Counted from the stretch's first letter, positions 34,521 to 44,266 are shown. The stretch: 64,000 bases of DNA from Chloroflexi bacterium HGW-Chloroflexi-10 (GCA_002840755.1 PHBZ01000038.1:1-64000); one strand, 5' to 3'. The notes: generated by a model from the sequence alone, not told the origin. Program-made: numbers and translations.

Positions 34521-34669
34521 AAAAAGGAATAAAGAACCAGGAATTAGAGAGTGATTGACCCACTTCATCTTTATTCATTTTTTATTTCATTTTTTTTCGC
34601 TTTATGGTATCGTTAAGCGACCAAAGATAGTAACTTCCGAGTGATTAAGGAAGAGAAGGGTAATTTTTT

Positions 34670-36538
34670 TTGCGTCGCGTACTGCTGTTGATCCTGATGA
34701 TAGGGATAACTGCGGGACTGCTGAGCCAATTTGGGCTGTGGTCCTCGATTGTACGCGCCGAGGGGGATGATCCCGAAGAAGAAGAATATATACGCAAGAC
34801 CAATCTTACGGTGGAGTATATTGCTCACGAATGGTGGTTAGTGCGTTGGGCTGATGATGAGATTACCTGCCGTTTCCTGGTGGAACATGAGGGCTTGCCA
34901 ACGACTGACGAGGTAAAAACCTGGTGTGGTGCGGACCTGGAGAAACAATGGGCGAAGACTCAGCCTTGTGATTTGACGGAAAGCGGCGGAGATGTGAGCC
35001 AGTGCCCGGGTCTGTATCTTAATTTTTTTCAAACCTATCCTGGCCAACGCGAGATTGAGGTGGAATTGCCGTTACCTCAAATCTGGCTGGCGATTACCGG
35101 TTGTGAATTAAAATCGCCGGAAAATACCTGTAACAGTCTGCCGAATTTGATGTTCATTGGAGAAGAACCCTTAGCTAATGAAAACATCATTCGTATTCAG
35201 GGAAAAATCAACGGCGAACCCTTCAGTTGTGCTGGTGAGCAATGTGCAGTGCCCCTCAAACCTACCGGCACTAATGGTGTGCAGGTAGAATTTTGGGCCG
35301 ATTCTTCCTTTGGCGATTCCAGTGAAACGTTTAGTGCGCTGGTACGTGTACAACCGTGGGGAGATTTTATGTCTCCTGAAGGCACAGCGAATGACCAACA
35401 GTTATATTATGTAGATGTATTGTCCAGCCAATGGCGCGGAACACAGCCGGCCAGTTGTACTGAAACCTGGCAGGTCTTTCCGGATTTGGGTGGTCCACCA
35501 CCCTGGTTATTAACACCAGAAAATTCCGGTGAATTATACACAAGCGTTTCATTTTATTATCTTGCAGGTATGTTGATTAACTCTGGCGAGGTAGATGGCA
35601 GTGTGTGCCCGAATGGCGGCATGGAAACCGAATTTACCGCCAATGCCTGTGGTGTGCAGGAAGCATACGACAAAGTGGTTGCCTGGCAAAACAGTTTTGA
35701 TGAAGAGATTTTTGCAACCGCCAATGAGAGTGGTGTACCAGCACAATTGTTGAAAAATGTGTTCAGCCGGGAAAGTCAGTTTTGGCCCGGTATATACCAG
35801 ACATATCTGGAGGCCGGCCTGGGGCAATTGACCGAAAATGGCGCGGATACGGTTCTGTTATGGAATCCGAGTTTCTTCAGCCAGTTCTGCCCCCTGGTTC
35901 TGGGTCAGGACAGATGTGATTTGGGCTTTGGCAATCTGGAAGATGATGAACAGGCCATGCTGCGGGGAGCATTGGTACGTAAAGTGAATTCCAGCTGCCC
36001 GGAATGCCCTGTGGGAATTGATCTCTCCCAGGCCAATTTTAGCGTGGGTATCTTTGCCGAAGGAATGTTGGCCAATTGTGAGCAGGTAGGGCGGGTGATT
36101 CGGAATGTTACCGGTAAGGATCCTGGTCAGGTAAGTAATTTTGTAGATTTGTGGCGTTTTACCCTGGTCAATTACAATGCCGGACCGGGTTGCTTAAGCA
36201 GGGCTATTTCTCTGGCTTACCAACGCAATGGCTATCTGACCTGGGAGAATGTTTCTGCTAATTTGGAAGAAGCCTGCCAGGGCGCGATTGATTATGTGGA
36301 AGATATCAGCATTGTTGCCAGTGGTCTGGAACCTACGCCAACTTCGTGGGTGCAGTTCGCCACCCCGAGTGAGGCTGAGGCTACGCTGATTGCCCAGTTT
36401 ACCCCCACGCCTCAATCACAATTTACGCCACAGCCAACTGCGACATCCGCCGGCGTTCCGGTTGCAACTGCCACACCGGGCGGGTATCCTGCTCCGGGTA
36501 CTCCGGTTCCGCAACCGACGAATGCAGGATATCCTTAA
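34670..36538 (+). CDS. Secreted lytic-transglycosylase-like protein with Thr/Pro tail
   Basis: 622 residues from TTG 34670 (AAGAGAAGGG about ten bases upstream). Signal peptide to about residue 30. Residues about 40-330 form an extracellular region of unknown fold with several Cys pairs. From about 335 an SLT-like domain is visible: AYDKVVAWQNSFDEEIFATA, the probable catalytic Glu in LLKNVFSRESQFWPG, GLGQLTENGAD, and VNYNAGPGCLSRA near the end, as in Slt70/MltC-type muramidases. The last 60 residues are Thr/Pro/Gln-rich. Probably a cell-wall-associated enzyme; peptidoglycan cleavage is inferred from motifs. A 22-bp gap to the next gene suggests co-transcription. Confidence 0.8.
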   Translation: MRRVLLLILMIGITAGLLSQFGLWSSIVRAEGDDPEEEEYIRKTNLTVEYIAHEWWLVRWADDEITCRFLVEHEGLPTTDEVKTWCGADLEKQWAKTQPCDLTESGGDVSQCPGLYLNFFQTYPGQREIEVELPLPQIWLAITGCELKSPENTCNSLPNLMFIGEEPLANENIIRIQGKINGEPFSCAGEQCAVPLKPTGTNGVQVEFWADSSFGDSSETFSALVRVQPWGDFMSPEGTANDQQLYYVDVLSSQWRGTQPASCTETWQVFPDLGGPPPWLLTPENSGELYTSVSFYYLAGMLINSGEVDGSVCPNGGMETEFTANACGVQEAYDKVVAWQNSFDEEIFATANESGVPAQLLKNVFSRESQFWPGIYQTYLEAGLGQLTENGADTVLLWNPSFFSQFCPLVLGQDRCDLGFGNLEDDEQAMLRGALVRKVNSSCPECPVGIDLSQANFSVGIFAEGMLANCEQVGRVIRNVTGKDPGQVSNFVDLWRFTLVNYNAGPGCLSRAISLAYQRNGYLTWENVSANLEEACQGAIDYVEDISIVASGLEPTPTSWVQFATPSEAEATLIAQFTPTPQSQFTPQPTATSAGVPVATATPGGYPAPGTPVPQPTNAGYP

Positions 36539-36560
36539 AATATAAAGGAAGCAAGACACG

Positions 36561-37199
36561 ATGCTAAGTGCCTTTAAACGCAAAGAAGAAGAAGAGAAAA
36601 TGCGCTCGGAAGGGCGTTTACCCCCCGGGCAATCTTTAACCCAACGCTTTCCGGTGCTGCATTATGGACCGGTGCCTTCCGTCGATCTGGACAAATGGGA
36701 TTTTAAAGTGTGGGGATTGGTAGATAATCCATTTCGCCTGACATGGGAAGAATTTAATCAACTGCCCAAAAATCGGATAGTGATGGATTTGCATTGTGTA
36801 ACTAAGTGGAGCCTGTTCGACTCTGTCTGGGAGGGAGTTACCCTGCGGACATTGATGAACGTGGGACTGTTGCAGGTTAAACCGCAGGCAGTACATGTGA
36901 TGCAGCATGCTGAATATGGTTACACTACCAATTTGCCGTTGGAAATTATGCTGCAGGAGAACTTTTTACTGGCCACCCATCACAATGATCAACCAATTAC
37001 TCCCGATCATGGTTATCCATTGCGTGGTGTGATTGGAGCAGTACCTGGGCGCAGTGATTTGGTTGTGCCATATTTATGGAAAGGCGCTAAATGGATGCGC
37101 GGCCTGGAGTTTATGCCGGCTGATAAAAAAGGGTTCTGGGAAGAGGCTGGCTATCATAACGAAGGGGATGTATGGAAAGAACAGCGAACAGAACGGTAA
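36561..37199 (+). CDS. Sulfite-oxidase-like molybdopterin oxidoreductase
   Basis: 212 residues. Core of the sulfite oxidase/MsrP molybdopterin domain: WDFKVWGLVDNPFRLTWEEF, the Mo-ligand Cys79 in MDLHCVTKWS, WEGVTLRTL, GYTTNLPLEIML and the HGYPLRGVIGAVPGR cofactor segment, ending in PYLWKGAKWMRGLEF. There is no signal peptide or Tat motif (no twin Arg), so the protein is predicted cytoplasmic, unlike periplasmic MsrP, and no MsrQ-like membrane partner is adjacent. Substrate unknown. Confidence 0.88.
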   Translation: MLSAFKRKEEEEKMRSEGRLPPGQSLTQRFPVLHYGPVPSVDLDKWDFKVWGLVDNPFRLTWEEFNQLPKNRIVMDLHCVTKWSLFDSVWEGVTLRTLMNVGLLQVKPQAVHVMQHAEYGYTTNLPLEIMLQENFLLATHHNDQPITPDHGYPLRGVIGAVPGRSDLVVPYLWKGAKWMRGLEFMPADKKGFWEEAGYHNEGDVWKEQRTER

Positions 37200-37277
37200 A
37201 AAGACGGGCATAACAGAGACAGGTCTGTTCTCCGGTAACCTGTGCATGCAAAGGCTGGTTTATTGGGGCAGGTAATA

Positions 37278-38075
37278 CTATTTTTTTTGCAATCTTAACG
37301 CGTAAGCGCCAAAGACTATTCCAGCAATGACGACCAGAATTCCAAGAATTCCCAGAATGGGAGATTTGTTGTTGGTTACTTCTACAGGAGTGCCGGGTTC
37401 ATCCACAATATTGCCGCTAATTTGAGCGCCAAAGTCGACCTTGGTTGTATCGCCGGCCGTTACTTTCAGTTCAATGCTGGTGCGCATGGTCGGGTTATAC
37501 CCCTCCGGAATAGCAACGCTGATGGTGTAATCCCCTTCGGGCAATTCCGAGAAGCAGGTTTCCTCGACAGCATTGGTCTTTTCTGTTTCAGATACTTTTC
37601 CGTTACGTTCAGTAACACTGATTGCTCCACCGGCCAAGGCAGTTTCCAGTCCTTCGTTTACCAGTGCGTTGCCATCAATATCATTAAATAACAATACACA
37701 TAAATCCGCGGTACCATTAAAGGGGGTGGGAGATGGCAAAACTGAAGTAGCTGTTGCCAAAGGGCCGGCCGTGGGTTGTTTTTCCACCACACCCAGCAAG
37801 AGTAATTGACCGGTACGGATGAATAAGCAGGCGTCCCCACTCAGGTCATTGAGCAGGCGCAACTGATCCAGAGAGACATTGTTGAGCAGTGAAATACTGG
37901 TACAGGTGTCACCATCTTTCACGGTGTAGAGAATCCGTCCATCCGGTTGCGGGGTGGGCGTGAAATAATAAACCTGTGAATCCGGGCTTGCAATAACCGG
38001 AAAGGCCACGCGGAAAAGAGCGATGCCAAGCAGCAAAGTAACGATAAATATGAAAGGAAAAACTTTTTTCAACAT
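37278..38075 (-). CDS. LysM-domain surface protein with C-terminal membrane anchor
   Basis: 265 residues. N-terminal hydrophobic helix (about 5-27), then a LysM module at about 48-95 (YTVKDGDTCTSISLLNNVSL, then QLRLLNDL), a Thr/Pro linker, a beta-rich domain at about 125-225 with FNDIDGNALVNEGLETALAG and GDYTISVAIPEGYNP, typical of SpaA/SdrD-B-like surface domains, and a final membrane helix with RLQKK at the end. The layout suggests a wall-binding protein anchored at its C-terminus. Convergent with the sulfite-oxidase-like gene. Confidence 0.85.
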   Translation of the reverse strand: MLKKVFPFIFIVTLLLGIALFRVAFPVIASPDSQVYYFTPTPQPDGRILYTVKDGDTCTSISLLNNVSLDQLRLLNDLSGDACLFIRTGQLLLLGVVEKQPTAGPLATATSVLPSPTPFNGTADLCVLLFNDIDGNALVNEGLETALAGGAISVTERNGKVSETEKTNAVEETCFSELPEGDYTISVAIPEGYNPTMRTSIELKVTAGDTTKVDFGAQISGNIVDEPGTPVEVTNNKSPILGILGILVVIAGIVFGAYALRLQKK

Positions 38076-38189
38076 TGCTTTGGATTATAACATATTGGGA
38101 ATTGAGAGAAGAATAATTAAAATAAAAATCGGTTCCATGATTCAGCGTGATCATCTTATAATGGGTGTTGAAAAAGGAATCATCAAAAA

Positions 38190-38441
38190 TTGGACAAACT
38201 TGCAATATTTTTTCGCCAGATAATTGTTTACAGTGCAATCAGTCTATTTTTCATAGTGATCATTCCAGGTGATCCGGATAATACTGGATTTCTGGGTTTT
38301 TCACCCTACCGGTTACTCATGGTCGCTTTTTTTCTTTTTTCCATAGCTGCCTCGCTGTTCATTTTCGTCAGTCTAAAGGCAAAAAATCGTCCTGGAAGAG
38401 CACTGAATCACTTGCTCTTGCAGGCTGAAAAAACAAGTTGA
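38190..38441 (+). CDS. Small two-helix membrane protein
   Basis: 83 residues from TTG 38190, eleven bases after AAAAAGGA. Two hydrophobic helices (about 8-26 and 42-62) and a short tail. Its stop overlaps the start of the large glycosyltransferase gene (TTGA), suggesting an accessory or partner subunit. AT-rich compared with the window's metabolic genes. Family not recognised. Confidence 0.6.
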   Translation: MDKLAIFFRQIIVYSAISLFFIVIIPGDPDNTGFLGFSPYRLLMVAFFLFSIAASLFIFVSLKAKNRPGRALNHLLLQAEKTS

Positions 38442-40045
38442 TTTCCAGTATGATCTTTTTATTCTTTCACCTTTTCGTTTTTCTGGGAATTGTTTTTGTA
38501 TCGTTATCGCTTGTATTACGCAATTACTTACCATACTTCATCAGGCTGGCACCGTTTTTCTTTTTGATAACCGCTGTTGGGGTTCAAGGCCTATGGTTGT
38601 TGAAATCAAAGTATCCGACGCGCTTTGCTGTACTCAGGAACGAAATTTGCCGTATTGGTTTTCTCGCTCAAAAAAACAATGCTGATAAATATTTACTGGT
38701 TTTTAGCGTTCTAATCTTTGGGAGTATTTACGCTTACTGGGGAATCACGCATGCCATACTCGTAAATCAGGACCCGATGCTCAGTGATCAGCACTCTTAT
38801 TTATTGATTGCGAAACAAGCTCATGATACGAACTTTCAATATCTCGGAGACCGCAACCGAATGCCAATTTACCCTTTTTTATTGGCACTGCTCTACAGGA
38901 ATGATGTCAGTGCCAGTGAATTCTTTGAACTGGGCAAAGTATTCAATGTTTATCTCTCAATCATTCTTTTGTTTGGGTTGTATCTGGTTTTGAAGCGCTC
39001 ATTTCCAGGCAGGCATGCATTTTTATTAACATTTATCATCGCCTTCTGTTTGTTCATTTATAAATCAGGCTATGTCCAGCCTGAGCTGTTATTTTATTTT
39101 ATGAGTTTTGTCAGTTATCTCATGATGTTAAAAATGATTGGCCAGCCGCAGGTGAAGTGGGGTATCGCAACCGGGATCGTACTGGCGTTCACTTATCTCA
39201 TCAAAGCATCCGTGCTTCCCGGTCTTGTTTTGTTTTTGGCAATATTTTTGATAAAACAGAGTCTGGGAGTATGGGATTTTCAATCCCTGAGATTGAAGCA
39301 AAGGTTAATTATTCTTGCCAGAAAAATTTTCCCGATCCTGATCGTCGTCTTCACATTTATCCTGGTCTTAATGCCCTATCTTTCTGAAAATAAAAAAGTA
39401 TTTGGATCCTATTTTTATAACGTCAACACCACATTTTACGTCTGGTACGACAATTGGGATCAGGTCATGAGTGGAACCAAGGCTCATGGAGATGCTGTAG
39501 GCTGGCCCGATTTACCGGATGAGCAGATTCCGAATATGCAAAAATACATAAAAGAGCATACTTTTCAGCAAATGATTGATAGGTTTGCTGCGGGCGCGAA
39601 AAGCCAGTATAAAAATATGGTTGACCCTTACAGTTTCTTCAACTATCCGCTCATATATTCAATCCTTCTAGTGATTGCCATAACAATAAATTTCAGGAAA
39701 AGCCTGACCTTTGCGCAGAAATATATTTATCAGATACTATTTTTTGTTTTATTTATTGGCACAAACCTGGTTTTGTATGCCTGGTATTCCCCGATTGCTA
39801 ACCATTTTGACGCCCGATTTCTCTACGGCCTGTATATCCCGTATTTGTATAGCGTTTATTGGTTTATCAATAACAGTGCGAAAGAATTTCCCGAAAAAGC
39901 GGAACAAAAACAACCTCGCACTTTACCCAGGTTCACCCGGTTAAATTTATTAAAAATTGCCAATCCGGTTCTGATTGGATTATTGATCGTTGAAATTGCC
40001 CGTCACATTCCTGTAGAAATGACCACAGGATGGTTTGCCAAATGA
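38438..40045 (+). CDS. GT-C-type membrane glycosyltransferase-like protein
   Basis: 535 residues with about eleven hydrophobic helices. After the first helices comes an extracytoplasmic loop with LVNQDPMLSDQHSYLLIAKQ and NFQYLGDRNRMPIYPFLLAL, the Asp-rich first loop and following RxPxYP pattern of GT39/GT83/ArnT-like lipid-sugar-dependent transferases. A large loop near residues 320-410 (YVWYDNWDQVMSGTKAHGDA) probably forms the second substrate side. TTG 38438 overlaps the previous stop; ATG 38450 is an alternative, and neither has a clear ribosome site. Probably transfers a sugar from a polyprenyl donor outside the membrane; the acceptor is unknown. The gene is AT-richer than its neighbours, with many ATA/TTT codons. 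Confidence 0.78.
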   Translation: MISSMIFLFFHLFVFLGIVFVSLSLVLRNYLPYFIRLAPFFFLITAVGVQGLWLLKSKYPTRFAVLRNEICRIGFLAQKNNADKYLLVFSVLIFGSIYAYWGITHAILVNQDPMLSDQHSYLLIAKQAHDTNFQYLGDRNRMPIYPFLLALLYRNDVSASEFFELGKVFNVYLSIILLFGLYLVLKRSFPGRHAFLLTFIIAFCLFIYKSGYVQPELLFYFMSFVSYLMMLKMIGQPQVKWGIATGIVLAFTYLIKASVLPGLVLFLAIFLIKQSLGVWDFQSLRLKQRLIILARKIFPILIVVFTFILVLMPYLSENKKVFGSYFYNVNTTFYVWYDNWDQVMSGTKAHGDAVGWPDLPDEQIPNMQKYIKEHTFQQMIDRFAAGAKSQYKNMVDPYSFFNYPLIYSILLVIAITINFRKSLTFAQKYIYQILFFVLFIGTNLVLYAWYSPIANHFDARFLYGLYIPYLYSVYWFINNSAKEFPEKAEQKQPRTLPRFTRLNLLKIANPVLIGLLIVEIARHIPVEMTTGWFAK

Positions 40046-40229
40046 ATTGCTTGGCGCCGTACGAAAAACTAATTCCACAAACCGCAAAATCGTCAACCCG
40101 TACCAGCATAGAAAAGCGTCGAACTTGTTGGTTGACATTTTTCTTGACCGACTATTTTGTAATAACGGGAACAATGTTGTGAGTTTCTTCGTCTTAAGAA
40201 TATATAGTCATGTAAGTAAGGAGTAAGAA

Positions 40230-41261
40230 GTGAGAAGTATAAAATTGTTTACGAGTATTATTTTGATTGCATTTTTAGCTGGCTGCAGTTTACCTGGTTC
40301 CAATCCTACAGTTTCACCGGATGATCTTGAAAAAGCTTTAGATGTACTCCGTACGGAAGTGTCCCAAACACTGGCAGCTGATATGGCACAAATACCCACC
40401 GCTACTGCATTGCCTCAGATTGTAACAGCGCTACCGTCAGCGACTGCATTACCGACAGAGCTGCCATTGCCGACGTCGACCGCATTACCAACATCGACCC
40501 CGCTGCCTACGTCTACACCGGTTGTCTTGCCAACCGCAATACCGGCAACACTAACCGCCACAGCAACGGAGGGACCAAAGACAAGCATCACAATCATTGG
40601 TGTGGAAAAAAACAAGGTCATTTCAGTTCAGGCGGATCTTTTCCCTGCCAATCAGGTTTTTAAAATTCGGGTAGGTCCGTTTGATACATTTTTCAAGGAC
40701 TATGTGGAAGTTGGGACGATAAATTCGGGACAGGGAGGATCTTTCAAATTCACAGTTCAGCTTCCGGCTGAAGTCAAAGATGTGGAAAGAATTACAGTTC
40801 GATTGGATAGTCCTGCCAAAGTATTTGCTTACAATTATTTTAAGAATGTGACCAGTGGAACGATCCCTACGACTGCAACTCCGGTGACTGCTACCCCGGT
40901 AACGGCAACCCCCGCGACTGCAACACCGGCAACCAATACCGTTTGTGAAATGTCTGTGTCCCCAGCCTTATCCAGTGTGATGAAGGCCGGAGAAGATTTT
41001 GATGCAGTTTGGACGGTGAAAAATATCAGTGGTAAAACCTGGGAATCAGGAAACATAGATTATAAATATGTTAGCGGAACCGAATTACAAAAATATGAAA
41101 AAATTTATGACCTCAATGAGGCGGTAAAGAATGGTGAAACGATAAAAATCCGCGTGGATATGATCGCCCCAAAAACTGCCGGCACATACTCTACCACCTG
41201 GGCTGTAGTAAATGGAAGCACGACCCTTTGTAACCTACCGGTGACAATTATTGTGAAATAA
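40230..41261 (+). CDS. NBR1-type Ig-like lipoprotein with two Thr/Pro linkers
   Basis: 343 residues from GTG 40230 (AAGGAG seven bases upstream). Lipobox LAGC (Cys about 16). Order: helical stretch (DDLEKALDVLRTEVSQTLA), Thr/Pro linker one, a beta-rich domain at about 112-210 (SITIIGVEKNKVISVQADLF, FKIRVGPFD, GGSFKFTVQLPAEV), linker two made of repeated TPVTATPVTATPATATPAT, and the Ig-like domain (AGEDFDAVWTVKNISGKTW, YVSGTEL, NGETIKIRVDMIAPKTAGTY, TWAVVNG). Larger relative of the genes at 20429 and 21351. Surface lipoprotein, ligand unknown. Confidence 0.9.
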   Translation: MRSIKLFTSIILIAFLAGCSLPGSNPTVSPDDLEKALDVLRTEVSQTLAADMAQIPTATALPQIVTALPSATALPTELPLPTSTALPTSTPLPTSTPVVLPTAIPATLTATATEGPKTSITIIGVEKNKVISVQADLFPANQVFKIRVGPFDTFFKDYVEVGTINSGQGGSFKFTVQLPAEVKDVERITVRLDSPAKVFAYNYFKNVTSGTIPTTATPVTATPVTATPATATPATNTVCEMSVSPALSSVMKAGEDFDAVWTVKNISGKTWESGNIDYKYVSGTELQKYEKIYDLNEAVKNGETIKIRVDMIAPKTAGTYSTTWAVVNGSTTLCNLPVTIIVK

Positions 41262-41275
41262 GCAAGAGAATGGAT

Positions 41276-41311
41276 AAAAAGAGGCTGACCCCATAAGAGG
41301 TCAGCCTCTTT
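41276..41311 (+). terminator. Intrinsic terminator
   Basis: AAAGAGGCTGACC (41278-41290) pairs perfectly with 41299-41311 across an 8-base loop. It ends the Ig-like lipoprotein transcript before purA. Confidence 0.88.
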
Positions 41312-41427
41312 GATATTGGCTGTTTACGAGTTTTTGAGTCTGAAAATCCCAACGGTGGATTCAGCTTTCTCACAGCGCTTCACGGTATAATTACACTGCG
41401 ATATTAAAAAAGTAAAGGAGTACTGCC

Positions 41428-42726
41428 ATGCCGCTCAATATTTTGGTGGGAACGCAATGGGGAGATGAAGGAAAAGGGCGGATTGTTGATCTGCTGTCAG
41501 CCCGCTCAGATTATGTGGTGCGTTACAACGGGGGTGATAATGCCGGACACACGGTGACGGTGGACCGCCAGACCTTTAAATTGCACCTGATTCCTTCCGG
41601 GATTATTCACCCACATACACTGGGGATATTGGGAAACGGCCTGGTCATTAATCCCAAGTCCTTGTTGACCGAAATGGATATGCTGACAAATGCCGGTATT
41701 GCGGTTAATCCGCAGCGGCTGAAAATCAGTTATGCAGCGCATTTGATTACCCCCGGACATATTGCCCTGGATAAGGCAAAAGAAGCAGCCCGCGGTAAAG
41801 GTCAGATCGGCACCACGGGACGCGGAATTGGCCCTGCGTATACGGATAAGGCGGCCCGCAGTGGTTTACGCATGTACGATTTATTATCAGCCGATCAGGT
41901 TGGCGCAAAGGTGCGTGCCCACCTGGAGCTGATTAATCATCAATTGGTAACCCAATATACGGCTGAGCCTGTAGATATTGCGGCTGTAGTCGCGGATTTT
42001 GAGGTGTATGCTCAGAAATTGGCTCCTTATATCATTGATACCGGTGCACTACTGGATGAAGCTCTGAATCAGGGCAAAGTAGTATTGGCTGAAGGCGCGC
42101 AGGGTATTTTGTTGGATATTGATCACGGATCATATCCGTTTGTGACCAGTTCCAATGTGACAGCCACCGGAGTGTTTACCGGTTTGGGGATTGGTATCCA
42201 TGCCGTTGGTAAAGTGACTGGTGCGACCAAATGTTTTCAATCACGGGTTGGCGCCGGACCGTTTCCCACCGAATTGGATGGGGAAATGGCGCTGTTTTTA
42301 CGCGGTACCGGTTCGAATCCCTGGGATGAATTTGGCACCACTACCGGGCGTCCACGCCGGGTAGGCTGGCTGGATGGGGTGCTGCTGCGCTATGCCAGGC
42401 GGATTAATGGCCTTACCGACCTGGTATTAACCAAGCTGGATGTGCTCAGTGGATTGCGTGAAATTCAAGTGTGCGTGGCTTACCGTGACGCTGGTGGAAA
42501 TGAATATGCGGTTCCGCCAATGGGCGTCTGTGATCTGGAAACTTTTCAGCCGGTTTATGAAAGTTTGCCTGGCTGGCAAGCTGATTTAACCAAGGTGCGA
42601 CAGTGGAAGGATTTGCCGGAAGCGGCACAAAATTATGTGCGTTTTGTAGAAAAGATTGGCGGAGTACCGGTTTCACTGGTTTCGGTAGGGCCGGAACGTT
42701 CCCAGGTGGTGGAAGTGCCCGCGTGA
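41428..42726 (+). CDS. purA: Adenylosuccinate synthetase
   Basis: GTP-dependent joining of IMP and aspartate, first step from IMP to AMP. 432 residues, normal length. Motifs: VGTQWGDEGKGRIVDLL at the N-terminus (catalytic Asp, P-loop-like), RYNGGDNAGHTV with the catalytic His, GTTGRGIGPAYTDKAAR, EGAQGILLDIDHGSYPFVTS, GAGPFPTE and TTTGRPRRVGWLD. AAAGGAG precedes the ATG; a TATAAT at 41386-41391 may be its -10. The stop overlaps the next gene's GTG start (GTGA). Confidence 0.97.
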   Translation: MPLNILVGTQWGDEGKGRIVDLLSARSDYVVRYNGGDNAGHTVTVDRQTFKLHLIPSGIIHPHTLGILGNGLVINPKSLLTEMDMLTNAGIAVNPQRLKISYAAHLITPGHIALDKAKEAARGKGQIGTTGRGIGPAYTDKAARSGLRMYDLLSADQVGAKVRAHLELINHQLVTQYTAEPVDIAAVVADFEVYAQKLAPYIIDTGALLDEALNQGKVVLAEGAQGILLDIDHGSYPFVTSSNVTATGVFTGLGIGIHAVGKVTGATKCFQSRVGAGPFPTELDGEMALFLRGTGSNPWDEFGTTTGRPRRVGWLDGVLLRYARRINGLTDLVLTKLDVLSGLREIQVCVAYRDAGGNEYAVPPMGVCDLETFQPVYESLPGWQADLTKVRQWKDLPEAAQNYVRFVEKIGGVPVSLVSVGPERSQVVEVPA

Positions 42727-43499
42727 AACAAAGTTTTGCCTGGTTTGTTATTCTGGTGATAGTTGGGGTGTTCTCCGGTTGTATGGGACCAACCCCAGAG
42801 CCAACACCTCAACCGCCAACAGAGACGCCCACGATTACACCAACCTTCACCGCTACGATTGATTGGTTCCCTGCAACAGCCACAGCCACACGTGCGCCCA
42901 CGCAGACCCCGGTGCCCACTCCGAATATGCGCACCGGCCTGGATGATGTGATGCAGGACGATGCCTTTGCCACGGGGCACAACTGGCAGACCGGTAGCTT
43001 TCCTGCCGGCAATATCACAGTGACACGTGAGACACTGACTCTGGCCGTTCAGCAATCCAAAGGTGTTTTATTCAGCCTGCAAAGCAAACCGCTGGTCGCT
43101 GATTTCGATATGCAGGTACAGGTGAATGTCAGCCTGTGCCGGGGCGAGGATGCGTATGGTCTGGTGGTGCGCGCCGCCGGGAATTTGGACTATTATCGTT
43201 TTCTGGTAACCTGTAATGGCCTGGCGCGGGCTGACCGGGTAAGAAATGGCCAGACAATCCCAATGCAGGATTGGACAACAGCTGCTATGTTTCCAGGTGC
43301 GCCGATTGATGTGCGCCTGGGTGTTTGGGCACTGGGTAATGAGATGCGCTTTTTTGTGAACGAAGCATATATTTTCAGTGTAAAGGACCCGGTTTTTCCC
43401 AATGGCGTGGTAGGGGTGTTTGCCCGTTCAGCGGGTGAGAATGCTTTGACAGTTAATTACACTGATTTGGTGATTCGGAAAGTTATTTCGACTCCTTAG
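42723..43499 (+). CDS. Lipoprotein with Thr/Pro linker and laminin-G/DUF1080-like domain
   Basis: 258 residues from GTG 42723, overlapping the purA stop. Lipobox FSGC (Cys about 20) is followed by a Pro/Thr linker to about residue 75, then a beta-rich domain: DDAFATGHNWQTGSFPAGNI, FDMQVQVNVSLCRGEDAYGL, RFLVTCNGLARADRV and VVGVFARSAGENALTVNYTD. The pattern resembles concanavalin-like lectin/3-keto-disaccharide-hydrolase (DUF1080) folds found in secreted carbohydrate-binding proteins. Binding function is inferred. Coupling to purA is probably positional only. Confidence 0.8.
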   Translation: MKQSFAWFVILVIVGVFSGCMGPTPEPTPQPPTETPTITPTFTATIDWFPATATATRAPTQTPVPTPNMRTGLDDVMQDDAFATGHNWQTGSFPAGNITVTRETLTLAVQQSKGVLFSLQSKPLVADFDMQVQVNVSLCRGEDAYGLVVRAAGNLDYYRFLVTCNGLARADRVRNGQTIPMQDWTTAAMFPGAPIDVRLGVWALGNEMRFFVNEAYIFSVKDPVFPNGVVGVFARSAGENALTVNYTDLVIRKVISTP

Positions 43500-43523
43500 C
43501 AAGGATAAAGGATAGAGGTTATC

Positions 43524-44138
43524 ATGGTGGTGTGTCCGTGGTGTGGAACTTATTACGAAGTTTTTCAATCAAGCTGCAAGCGCTGCGGCGGTCCGCTGCA
43601 ACCACAGGAGGCCGCGTTTGCCCAAAGGGAAGATTTGCCATTAATGCCTTCACCGGCGCCCCGGCCAATATCTAAAAACTATGCCTGGAAATTGATGTTT
43701 AGCGATGCATTGGCCATTGTCGGCCTGATTTTTGCGGTACTCGGCGCGATTTTCAGCGTGGTGGGGTTTGGGTTGACCATCGGGGTGATCACCGCATTTG
43801 TCGGTATTCCATTTCTTTTCCTGGGGATGGGATTTTTCGTTATTGGTTGTATTTTGGCCTATACTCTTTACCAGGAAAAACAAAAGATTGTAAATGTGCT
43901 GATTAATGGCGAGGCGGTTCTGGGCAAGATTGTGGAAGTTGAGGAGAATCTGATGGTAACGGTGAACAACCGGCACCCCTGGAATATTTCGTACCAATTT
44001 CGTTATAATGGCACCGATTACGAAGGCAGTGTAACCACATTGCAGGTGCCTGGCGCTGGACAGCAGTCCGGGAAAGCCGCCTATATTCTGTATACACCAA
44101 CCGACCCAAAGCAAAATGCACTTTATCCTCACCCGTAG
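43524..44138 (+). CDS. Zinc-ribbon membrane protein (DUF3592-like)
   Basis: 204 residues. An N-terminal zinc ribbon, CPWCGTYYEVFQSSCKRCGG (Cys4), is followed by two membrane helices at about 60-115 and a cytoplasmic or extracytoplasmic beta domain with AVLGKIVEVEENLMVTVNNR and YQFRYNGTDYEGSVTTLQVP. The last part matches DUF3592-type domains. It lies 24 bp after the lipoprotein gene, probably in the purA transcript. Function unknown. Confidence 0.75.
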   Translation: MVVCPWCGTYYEVFQSSCKRCGGPLQPQEAAFAQREDLPLMPSPAPRPISKNYAWKLMFSDALAIVGLIFAVLGAIFSVVGFGLTIGVITAFVGIPFLFLGMGFFVIGCILAYTLYQEKQKIVNVLINGEAVLGKIVEVEENLMVTVNNRHPWNISYQFRYNGTDYEGSVTTLQVPGAGQQSGKAAYILYTPTDPKQNALYPHP

Positions 44139-44266
44139 AGATTGTATGAAAAGCACTCATCACGTGAGGAATAGTACGACAAGAATATTTCGCGTTCCGA
44201 GCTCCCGAAACACACGGAACACAGTTCTGTTGGAAGCTTTTTTTTTCGGGGTCTTTAAGCAATCTC

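Noticed and set aside
40046..40229. Transposase remnant or promoter before the Ig-like lipoprotein gene
   Set aside because: Short ORFs on both strands have no recognisable domain, and the TTGACA at 40132 has only a 15-bp spacing to a poor -10; evidence is too weak to list.
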